NCBI GenBank assembly: GCA_037349315.1
Contig: JBAIAC010000054.1
Coordinates: 1,364,001-1,428,000, forward strand
Direction of reading: 5' to 3'
DNA from: Chelydra serpentina
Taxonomy: Eukaryota; Chordata; Testudines; Chelydridae
DNA length: 64,000 bases
Notes under the pieces: model-generated
What the model saw: the letters and a program-made list of their open reading frames with translations, nothing else
Database searches by the model: none
What the model was told of the DNA's origin: nothing
Program-made: the position numbers and the translations under genes
Part shown: piece by piece, positions 56,856-64,000 of the stretch
Layout: each line of letters starts with the position of its first letter
Position numbering within the stretch: position 1 is the stretch's first letter

Positions 56856-57427
56856 TCACAGGGTATGGTATGTCCTGCTTTCATACTCGGGCTTCCTGTC
56901 TGAAGTGCTGTGCAGTGAGTGCTGGACTTCAGGATGTCTATAATTCGGGATGGGAGTTGAGTGCAGTGGGTAAGGGTCATAGTTTCCAGGGCTGTCTGGT
57001 GAAGCTACAGGTGTTGGGGGCATCTGGTGTGGGCGATAAGAACCTGTATGTTGGGTGAAGTGGGCAGGTGGTGACATGGGGCACAAGTGTTTTGGGACAC
57101 TGGCTGCAGGGGAGGGGGGGCGGCCATGGTACTGCTTCGCCTGCATGGCGACGAACGCCTGGATAGAGTCCGCTTGGCGCGCCAAGATGCTAATCAGTTC
57201 CTTTGTGCTTTCGTGCCGGAGCTGCATGCTTTGCTGCCGCTGCGCTGCGTTTTCCTGGCGGAGCCTGCTTTCACTCTCCCTCCACTCCCGAGCCTTTTGA
57301 TTCTCTTTAAGAGACTGTTTCATAACTTCCTGCAGCATGTCTTCTTTTGTTCTTCTGGGCCTCTTCCTGAGCCTTTGGAGTCTCTCAGCCGGTGATAAGA
57401 AGGATGGCGGAGATCTCAAGGTTGCAT
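56856..57427 (-). pseudogene. Myb-like Harbinger protein, putative second exon
   Basis: The minus strand reads from an acceptor-like CTTCAAG|ATGCAACC at 57427 through a basic, then heptad-rich segment (ERLQRLRKRPRRTKEDMLQE, REWRESESRLRQENAAQRQQ) predicted to form a coiled coil, and a Pro/His/Tyr-rich tail to the stop at 56856. This is the expected C-terminal half of the DNA-binding partner that Harbinger elements carry. Joined to the exon at 58136-58646, the phases do not match exactly, and the first exon is broken, so the gene is treated as dead. Confidence 0.75.
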
Positions 57428-57582
57428 CTTGAAGGCAAAATGCAACATTTAACAGAGGCATCATTGTTTTATGGCAGACAGAGCAATGATTCCCCCACAC
57501 TTAAGGAGGGCGCACACAGTCTCCAAAACAGCACAATTTTCCCGTCCCAAACAGAGCGCACAGAACCCACGGGAGCCCCAAA

Positions 57583-58019
57583 ATGGTGAGTAAACACAGG
57601 GTAAAGGGGGACTGATTGTTTCACGGATGTACTGTCTGGCGGGTTTCTGTGCCTTGGGGAGAGCCAACAGCTGCAGGGGGAACCTACACTGAACACTGTC
57701 CCCACATTTTCCACAGGAGTTCGTCCTGGAAGATATCTCGCTGCTGAGGGTGTCCGGGGAAGCAAGGGAGGGTCTTCTACTGCAATGCGGCTTCCGCCCT
57801 GGCCCATATGCAGCTTGCCTGTGTGCAGCAATGGTCCCCCTGCCCCTCGTGGCACAGTGGCGCGGACACGTTACCCTGACTGGGACAAGGACCACGGCGG
57901 CTCTCCCAATAAACCTGCGCAAGCGCATTGCCCACGTTCTGGCTGAGACTTTCGAAGAGATTACAGTGGCCGATTTCTCCGATGTGATAGACCACATCAA
58001 TGCGCTCTTCCGCATCTAG
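57583..58019 (+). CDS. third Harbinger gene candidate, about 101 aa, unknown
   Basis: An ATG at 57583-57585 is followed at once by a donor (CCAAAATG|gtgagt). After a 131-bp intron, an acceptor (TTTTCCACAG, ending at 57716) opens a frame of 100 codons, starting at about 57717 (EFVLEDISLLRVSGEAREGL, later LRKRIAHVLAETFEEITVAD and VIDHINALFRI) with a TAG at 58017-58019. A polyA signal follows 64 nt later. The codons are G-first rich and the C-terminal third is an amphipathic helix. The composition is protein-like, while the opposite strand reads as a Ser/Arg/Cys-rich shadow. It lies wholly within the putative intron of the Myb-like gene. No domain is recognised. It may be a passenger or an accessory protein. 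Confidence 0.55.
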
Positions 58020-58082
58020 GCATGCATGCAGCCCAAACCCTCCTCTCCCAAGGACCCCACACCGAAAAAACTCCTTCCCGAA

Positions 58083-58088
58083 AATAAA
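58083..58088 (+). promoter_or_regulatory. polyA signal after the third gene candidate
   Basis: AATAAA 64 nt downstream of the TAG at 58019, on the same strand. Confidence 0.6.
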
Positions 58089-58135
58089 AGCTGCTTACCA
58101 CGAACCTGTTCTTCTTTTTCTCTCCTAGCGCGTAC

Positions 58136-58646
58136 CGGCCACTGCGACTGGCTCCCTTCCTCCTGGCTTGAGAAGAGCTCCTGGCTGCATGCACCCAGGG
58201 AGTCAGGGGTGTCTCCCCCAGCCACAGCACCCTCACTTCTGTTTTCTTCAACCCCCTCCTCCTCCTCCTCTCCCTCCTCCTCCTCCTCTTCCTCATCCTG
58301 CTCTCCCGTGTCCACGGTGGTGCTCGGAACAGTAGTGGGGTCACCCCCCAAGTACTGCATCCAGCTCTTTGTAGAATCGGCAGGTTTTCGGGGGAGCACC
58401 CAAGCGGCTGTTTGCCTCACGGGCTTTGCGGTACACACTCCGCAGCTCCTTTACTTTTATCCTGCACTGCATTGCGTCACGGTCATGGCCCCTTTCAATC
58501 ATGGCCCTTGATATCTGGCCGAAAGTATCGAAAGTCCTCCGGCTGGATCACAGCTGGGACTGGACAGCTTCCTCCCCCCAAACAGCGATGAGGTCCAGCA
58601 ACTTGCCATTGCTCCATACTGGGGCTCGTCTGGCACGTGGAGGCAT
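58136..58646 (-). pseudogene. Myb/SANT-like DNA-binding protein, first exon, broken
   Basis: The minus strand opens at 58646 (MPPRARRAPVWSNGKLLDLI, then AVWGEEAVQSQL), the N-terminal helix of a Myb/SANT-like domain with its Trp residues. An in-frame TGA lies at 58548-58550 (codon 33), in a place where a C-to-T change in a CpG would give it. The frame then continues (RRTFDTFGQISRAMIERGHD, VKELRSVYRKAREAN) to a second break at a run of six C near 58344-58349, after which the acidic tail (Glu-rich run) reads in another frame to a donor-like CCG|gtacgc at 58136. Role inferred: transposase partner that binds the transposon ends and imports the transposase into the nucleus. Confidence 0.8.
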
Positions 58647-59170
58647 GGTTACCTGGAAAGATGCGCTGAGAGCACTCCACGCCTGGCTGAGCAAACAGGA
58701 AGGGGATATTTAAAATTCCAAGGGAATTTAAAGGGTCGGAGTGGCGGTTGGTCACCTGAGGCCAGGGCAGTAGAGTTCTAATTGATGACCAGAGTGGCTA
58801 GAACAGGCATTGTGGGATACTTCCGAATACTTCTAGAGGCCAATAACAGCGCATTGGGTGGCCACACTGTAGCCGCAGCGCACCAGCAGCAGTGCAACAA
58901 ACGTTATTCCTCTCGGGGAGGTGGAGTACATGCAGCGCTGTACCTGAGGAGATGCAGCGCTGCACGTGCCTTGCGAGTGTAGACAGTTACTGAGTTACAG
59001 CGCTGCAGCAGTTTTATTGTGCTGTAACTCGTGAGTGTAGCCAAGGCCTAACAGACGTATTGGAGCATAAGCTTTCGTGGGTTAATACCCACTTTGTCGG
59101 ATGCAAGCAGTGGAAATGTCCAGGGGCAGATATAAATGTGCAGGGAAAAGTCAAGCTAGAGATAATGAGG

Positions 59171-59573
59171 TTAGCTCAATGAGGGAGGGTGAGGACCTCT
59201 TCTAGCAGTTGAGGTGTGAACACCAAGGGAGGAGAAACTGCTTTTGTAGTTCGCTAGCCATTCATAGTCTTTGTTTAATCCTGAGCTGATGGTGTCAAAT
59301 TTGCAAAAGAACTGAAGCTCTACAGTTTCTCTTTGGAGTCTGGTCCTGAAGTTTTTTTGCTGCAGAATGGCTACCTTTAAATCTGCTATTGTTTGTCCAG
59401 GGAGATTGAAGTGTTCTCCTACAGGCTTTTGTATATTGCCATTCCTAATATCTGATTTGTGTCCATTTATCCTTTTGCGTAAGGACTGTCCAGTTTGGCC
59501 GATGTACATAGCAGAGGGGCATTGCTGGCACATATTACATTGGTGGATGTGCAGGTAAATGAACAGAAAAATG
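59171..59573 (-). pseudogene. Penelope-like element, GIY-YIG endonuclease remnant
   Basis: The minus strand reads a Cys pair (CNMCQQCPS) followed by YIGQTGQSLRKRINGH, the GIY-YIG core with its Tyr, the Arg of the helix and the His, then KPVGEHFNLPGQTIADLKVA and LNKDYEWLANYKS. This is the endonuclease of Penelope-like elements, which nicks the target for reverse transcription. The frame is open to the stop at 59171 but the RT, which precedes it in a full element, is missing by 5' truncation. The ORF's first residues, beyond 59573, come from the hAT flank. Confidence 0.88.
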
Positions 59574-59834
59574 AAGAGAAAAACAGGCTCAAGTGTCACA
59601 CTGCAATGTAAGTACACTATTTATATTCCAATAGAGTTATTTTACAATTATATGGTAAAAGTGAGAAAATAAGCAATGTTTCAGTATTACTGGGCTGTGA
59701 CACTTTTGTATTTTTGTGTCTGATTTTGTGAGCAAGTAGTTTTTAAGTGAGGCAAAACTTGGGGTTCATAAGACAAATCCAACTCCTGAAAGGGGGCCAG
59801 TAGTCTGGAAAGGTTGAGAACCACTGGGCTACAC

Positions 59835-60336
59835 CACCTGACTGATAAGAAAAGCCAGCAGATCAGCTCTTGAGCCCAATGGCAGCAGCAGTTTGATGGT
59901 TGCTCAGAGCACTTGCACATGGGGGTGGTAGCGCCTATGTCTGCCTATTCCCAGAACTGCTCCTGCCTTGGACCTAGCCCCACTCCTGCCTTCCCTGGCT
60001 CTGTCCATTGGCTCTGATTTCTGACTTTGATGCTGACTCTTGGCTCGTTCATCTAGCCTCTGACTCCGGATCTGACCCTGACTTCCAGCATGTGGGTCCT
60101 GACTCCAGCTCTGACCCTGGGTTTGTATTCCTGGCTACCAAGTCCTGCTCTAACCACTAGGCCAGGTTCCTGCTCTGACCACTAGGTGACATTTCCAATG
60201 CCCCAGTCTCTGAGAGGGATAAAGAGATAAATTCGATTAGCTACAATAGAAAACGTCCATTACCAGGGTTCCCAGACTGGTACATTTTAAGTGCACTACA
60301 TTCAAGAAAAGAAATCTATGCATGTGGAACTGGCAG
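59835..60336. other. no gene, CTCTGAC-rich degenerate repeat
   Basis: Between about 60020 and 60180 there are repeated words such as CTGACTC, TCTGACCCTGAC and GCTCTGACC, a degenerate simple repeat. There is no ORF of interest. Confidence 0.5.
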
Positions 60337-60830
60337 GAGCAGCGGCAGAGGCATCAGCAAACAGGGAAGTTTGAGTTCTGCTGGAGAGGAAGGGAAGGGG
60401 CATGCCCCTGTTCCTTAGGGGCAGTGGGTGTGATTTTGTGGGTGGGGTTTTTTGTTCTTTTTTTACAGAGGATTGTCGGGGTCAGTGTGCTGGCAGAGCC
60501 CTGATTATGGTGCAGGGCTTCCTTGATTAGGGGGCCTATAAAGGCAGCCAGCAGCACAGGGCCAGCGAACGAAGGAGTTGGAACGGGAGTTCTGCTGGAG
60601 GAGAAGGGAGGAGACGTGCACCTGTTTCTTAGGGGCAGTGAGTGAGTTGTCTTGTGTTTTTTGTCTTTTGGGAGGTTTGCAGATGCTGATAGGGAGCAGT
60701 GTGCTGGGAAAGAAGCAGAGCCCTGATTACAGGGTGGGGCTTCCTTGATTAGGAGGCCTATAAGGCAGCCAAGGCAGCCAAGCTAGTGGCATAGGAGCTG
60801 GCAAAAGGAGCTGAAAACAGGGGAGTTGGG
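60337..60830 (+). repeat. tandem 5' UTR units of the CR1
   Basis: Two units of about 220-230 bp and part of a third share GTTCTGCTGGAGAGGAAGGG or close variants, TTCCTTAGGGGCAGTG, then CAGGGCTTCCTTGATTAGG and GGCCTATAAAGGCAGCC. The last contains a TATAAAGG-like word in each unit. Confidence 0.75.
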
Positions 60831-61095
60831 GGAGGGATTTGGTGTGTTCTGGTGCTTGTTTGGTTTTCATTTGTGGTTTTAGTATTTTCCTTGACGGGAG
60901 TTTAGGCAGGAAGGCTGTGACCAAGGCAAGCACTGGCAGTTACCCAAAGAATGGAAGAGATGGTGATGATAACCGGATGTGGAAGCTGTGGGATCTACAT
61001 GATTCTGGAGTGGGTACCTAAAAAGAGCTTTGTTTATATGCAATGCTGCCTGATGGAAGAGAGGATCTGAGGTTTGGAGAGACAGGTGGAAACTA

Positions 61096-61275
61096 TCATA
61101 GAATATCAGGGGTGGAAGGGACCTTAGGAGGTCATCTAGTCCAACCCCCTGCTCAAAGCAGGACCAATCCCCCCAATTTTTGCCCCAGATCCCTAAATGG
61201 CCCCTTCAAGGATTGAACTCATAACCCTGAGTTTAGCAGGCCAGTGCTCAAACCACTGAGCTATCCCTCCCCCCC
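61096..61275 (-). mobile_element. tRNA-derived SINE, CR1-tailed
   Basis: Full-length copy on the minus strand within the CR1 ORF1 leader region. Confidence 0.9.
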
Positions 61276-61739
61276 ATGGTTGAGTTTCGAAGGGGATTAG
61301 AGCAGATCATGGAGGGTTGGCAAGAGGAGGCTGAAGGGGAAAAGCCAAGACTCACAGAAACAAACTGGACTGAGGAGCTCTGAGGGGAGGCTACTAGGTG
61401 AGGAAAGTGACCAGTGGAAGCAAGTGACTATGAGAACCAGGCAGAGGAAAAGACCGACTAGTGACGGGGAAATAGAGCTCATGAACAGGTTTGCTGAGTT
61501 AGAAAATTAAGACTGGACACAGCAGGCAGTAACAGAAGGTGGAAAGTCAAGGAAGAAGAGAACAATGGCTAGTCCTATAAGAAGAGGGGAAGAGTCAATG
61601 GCGACAGCCAGAGTTCAGAGCCCCAGGAGGATACAATATCACTCACAGAAGATTGTTAGTGAGAACAAAAGTCAAGAGGACTTGCCACCAGAAAGACTAG
61701 GAGGGGAAGGCCAGAGAATCACAACAACACCAGGAAGAG

Positions 61740-62196
61740 GCAGGTCTATGTGATTGGTGACTCCCTACTAAGAAGAACAGAGCTGCTCCGGAGAACAGAA
61801 GGATGTGCCATCTGCCAGGAGCTAAGATACAGCTGAGGCCTAAGAGTATTCTCATGGCAGCAGGAAAGAATCCACTGATTGTCCTTCATGTAGGAACAAA
61901 TGATACTGCTAGATTCTTGCTGGGACATATCAAAGGAGACTATACCAGGCTGGGGAAGACGCTTAAATTAATGGAGGCTCAGGTGATCTTCAGTGGGATT
62001 CTACCTGTGCCTAGAGGAGGAGAACAAAGGCAAGACAAGCTTACAATGATCGATAGATGGCTCAGGTAGTGGTGTGATAAGCAGGGCTTTGGGATGTTTG
62101 ATCACTGGGAGGCATTCATGGACAGAGGACTGTTCTTATGGCTTGGACTTCACCTGAGTAGGGAGGGAAATAGACTTCTGGCATGGAGGTTGGGAT
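61740..62196 (+). pseudogene. CR1 ORF1 esterase (SGNH-type) domain
   Basis: The + strand reads VIGDSLLRRTE (block I, with the nucleophile Ser), then CHLPGAKIQ, then PLIVLHVGTNDTARFLLGHI (the Gly/Asn-Asp block), then KTLKLMEAQVIFSGILPVPR, and after a stop the DHWEAFMDRGLFLWLGLHLS block with the catalytic Asp/His region. This is the hydrolase domain of CR1 ORF1. A TAG at about 62067-62069 breaks the frame before the last block. The Zn-finger-type N-terminus is decayed. Confidence 0.8.
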
Positions 62197-62619
62197 AACT
62201 GATTTAAAGTGTTTTAAACTAGGAACTCACAGGAGATGGTTGGGAGATGCTCATGTAATCTCCATGGCTGATTCTAACATTGAGCAGAAGGAAAATCAAG
62301 TAAGAGAGGATACATCAATGGAGAAAGGAACAACAGTGGGTAGGAGAAAGGACATTAAGAGGAAAGATTCTTAGCTTAATAGGTATCGGCACTGTCAGGC
62401 AGGCAATACCGGCAGTAGAATGACTGTAGCCCACTGGGTGGAACCCAAGCAGAAACAACTGAGCTGTTTGTACACCGATGCAAGGAGCGTGGGTAAAAAA
62501 ATGAAAGAACTAGAACTGCTGGTGCAGGAAGTGAAACCAGATATTAAGACCTTCTCATAAACAAACTAGGGAAATACAACCTAGATGGAGCTACTATAAG
62601 GTGTGTGCATAACCGGTTG

Positions 62620-63060
62620 GAAAACTGTTCCTAGAGAGTAGTTATCAGTGGTTCACAGTCAAGCTGGAAGGGCATAACGAATGGGGTCCCACAGGGATCA
62701 ATTCTGGGTCCAGTTCACTTCAATATCTTCATCAATGATTTAGATAATGGCCTAGAGAGTACACTGATAAAGTCTGCGGACAATACCAATCTGTGAGGGG
62801 TTGCAAGTGCTTTGGAGGATAGGATTAAAATGTAAAATGATCTAAACAAACTGGAGAAATGGTCTGAAGTAAATAGGATGCAATTCAACAAGGACAAATG
62901 CAAAGTACTCTACTTAGGAAGGAAAAATCAGTTTCACACATACAAAATAGGAAATGACTGCCTAGGAAGGAGTACCGCAGAAAGGGATCTGGGGGTCATA
63001 GTGGATCACAAGCTAAATATGGGTCAACAGTTAACATGTTGCAAAAAACAAACATCATTC
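62620..63060 (+). pseudogene. CR1 ORF2 reverse transcriptase remnant
   Basis: Pieces read (with stops between) [15 protein letters not shown] wording at about 62680, a decayed FADDT-equivalent near 62775 that reads DNT with stops, and then QFNKDKCKVLYLGRKNQFHT and STAERDLGVIVDHKLNMGQQ. The polymerase motif C region is damaged. It ends at the SINE insertion. Confidence 0.8.
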
Positions 63061-63061
63061 T

Positions 63062-63240
63062 GGGGGGGAGGGATAGCTCAGTGGTTTGAGCATTGGCCTG
63101 CTAAACCCAGGGTTGGGAGTTCAATCCTTGAGGGGGTCATTTAGGGATCTGGGGCAAAAATTGGGGATTGGTCCTGCTTTGAGCAGGGGGTTGGACTAGA
63201 TGACCTCCTAAGGTCCCTTCCAACCCTGAGATTCTATGAT
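63062..63240 (+). mobile_element. tRNA-derived SINE, CR1-tailed
   Basis: Full-length copy with A and B boxes and ATTCTATGAT tail, inserted in the CR1 ORF2. Confidence 0.9.
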
Positions 63241-63328
63241 GTATTAGCAGGAGTGTTGTAAGCTAGACACGAGAAGTAATTCTGCTCTATTCCATGCTGA
63301 TTAGGCTTCAACTGGAGTGTTATGTTCA

Positions 63329-63912
63329 CAGGCGCCGACTTCAGTCAGCACCGGTGGGTGCTCGCGCCCCTGGCCCGCCCCAACTCCACCCCTTCCCCAA
63401 ATCCCCGCCCCTGCCTCCTCCCATGGGCATGCTGCATCCCTCCCCCGCCCCAGGCTTTCAAGCCTGGGAGGGAGTGGGGAGAAGCAGCCGAGCACCTCCC
63501 GGCAGCTCCCCGCCAGTCCCCCCTGCGCCCAGCTAACCTCTGCTTCCTCAGACGCCGCGGCAGCCAAGTGGCTTTTCCTCAGCTCATGCAGGCTCCTCCG
63601 GCTCCAGCTGATCGGTGGGCAGCACGCGGGGGGGTAGGGGGAGGGAAAGCGCAGGGGGAGGGGTATGGGGAGGAGGCGGAGATGGGCCCTCTGCCTCCTC
63701 CCCATACTCCCCTCCTGCGTGCCGCCCGCCGATCAGCTGGAGCCGAAGGAGCCTGTGTGAGCTGAGGAAAAGCCTCTTGGCTGCCGTGGTGCCTGGGGAA
63801 GCGGGGGTTGGGAGGGGAGTGGCTGGGAGCTGCCGGTGGGTGCTCGGCACCCACCAATTTTTCCCCGTGGATGCTCCAGCCCAGGAGCACCCACGGAGTC
63901 GGCGCCTATGCT
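63329..63912. mobile_element. GC-rich MITE with GGCGCCGACT termini
   Basis: The left end CAGGCGCCGACT and the right end AGTCGGCGCCTATG are inverted repeats. The flanks TATGTTCA and TGTGTTCA (7 of 8) fit a hAT-like 8-bp duplication. Removing it restores the CR1 wording (GTTATGTTCA to GTTCTGGGCACC). Two GC-rich units in opposite orientation lie inside (TCAGCTCATGCAGGCTCCTC and its complement). Confidence 0.8.
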
Positions 63913-64000
63913 TGTGTTCAGTTCTGGGCACCACATTTCAGGAAAGATGTGGACAAATTGGTGAAAGTCCAGAGAAGGGCAACAAAAATGATTAAAGGTC

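Larger units (their letters stand above)
54956..59048 (+). mobile_element. PIF/Harbinger DNA transposon (4.1 kb) in the PLE
   Basis: The ends GGCCTTGGCTACACT and AGTGTAGCCAAGGCC are perfect 15-bp inverted repeats. A TAA duplication flanks it (54953-54955 and 59049-59051). It carries a transposase on the + strand, a Myb/SANT-type gene on the - strand ending tail-to-tail with it, and a third small + strand gene candidate in between. It is full length but its two known genes are broken. Confidence 0.92.
54882..59573 (-). mobile_element. Penelope-like element with GIY-YIG remnant, split by Harbinger
   Basis: It is flanked by a perfect 12-bp duplication, AAGAGAAAAACA (54870-54881 and 59574-59585). 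On the minus strand it runs from the GIY-YIG region through the 3' UTR to the terminal sequence at 54882 (complement of AGTATCAGAGGGGTAGCCGT). It is 5'-truncated, without reverse transcriptase. The Harbinger element at 54956-59048 splits its terminal part between CACCTTATAGAC and CAGACGTATTGG, which are contiguous in other copies. Confidence 0.88.
53588..59826 (+). mobile_element. hAT (Charlie-like) transposon remnant hosting two PLEs
   Basis: The terminal inverted repeats are CAGTGGTTCTCAACC (53588-53602) and GGTTGAGAACCACTG (59812-59826), a perfect 15-bp pair typical of hAT-Charlie elements. The target duplication is GGCTACAT / GGCTACAC (53580-53587 and 59827-59834), 7 of 8. Without the two inserts, the element is about 1.3 kb: a deletion derivative with fragments of a transposase gene. 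The first insert is 54071-54285, the second 54882-59573. Confidence 0.9.
60337..64000 (+). mobile_element. long older CR1 LINE with 5' UTR, continues past the window
   Basis: In CR1 order: tandem 5' UTR units (60337-60830), an ORF1 leader with Lys/Trp-rich decayed peptide (about 60920-61480), the ORF1 esterase (61740-62190), the start of ORF2 (TDARSVGKKMKELELLVQEV, about 62480), a deletion of most of the endonuclease and front RT, RT remnants (62620-63060) and ORF2 further on (63240-63328 and 63911-64000). SINEs at 61096 and 63062 and a MITE at 63329 are later insertions. Confidence 0.85.

Noticed and set aside
57461..58015. 184-codon minus-strand ORF in the Harbinger element
   Set aside because: The composition is that of an antisense frame (Ser/Arg/Cys-rich), while the + strand has the coding-like pattern.

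Overview
The window looks like nuclear DNA of a cryptodiran turtle. The evidence is the repeat set: many copies of a tRNA-derived SINE whose tail is shared with CR1 (the Cry-I type of hidden-necked turtles), CR1 LINEs of several ages, a DIRS retrotransposon, Penelope-like elements (PLEs) with a GIY-YIG endonuclease, a PIF/Harbinger transposon and many hAT-type MITEs. There is no bacterial-style gene organisation. The assignment rests on recognising repeat families by eye, without a database search.

Layout. 1-10.6 kb: the last six coding exons, on the + strand, of one host gene I could not name. They have clean splice sites, one continuous frame of 154 codons and a TGA at 10618; the introns hold old CR1 fragments on the minus strand. 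10.6-14.2 kb: AT-rich and almost free of repeats, perhaps 3' UTR, with one candidate start exon at 12457-12529. 14.2-21.3 kb: non-coding sequence with SINEs and MITEs. 21.3-27.6 kb: a 3'-truncated DIRS element (gag and reverse transcriptase open) sits between two 246-bp direct repeats that differ at one base; a CR1 with an open RT C-terminus is inserted in its gag. 29-35.6 kb: a cluster of foldback and MITE elements, including an inverted PLE dimer, a 72-bp palindrome, a 37-bp-arm hairpin and two hAT-type MITEs about 100 bp apart in one old CR1. 35.6-37.1 kb: a CR1 in two opposite halves that meet at the same internal point, as twin priming produces. 37-52 kb: mostly unclassified repeats, a 36-bp minisatellite and one good tRNA-Arg(CCT) gene with a SINE beginning just after its terminator.

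53.6-59.8 kb is a three-level nest, each level with its own target-site duplication: hAT (8 bp) containing PLE (12 bp) containing Harbinger (TAA). The Harbinger element carries a frameshifted transposase on the + strand, a broken Myb/SANT-type gene on the - strand and, inside the latter's putative intron, a third small + strand gene candidate (ATG next to a splice donor, acceptor, 100 open codons, polyA signal) that I cannot assign. 60.3-64 kb: a long, older CR1 with tandem 5' UTR units, an ORF1 with an SGNH-type esterase and RT remnants, interrupted by two SINEs and a MITE.

The host contributes few genes here: one gene's 3' end, one tRNA and one candidate exon. The rest is a record of successive insertions, and the nesting gives relative ages.
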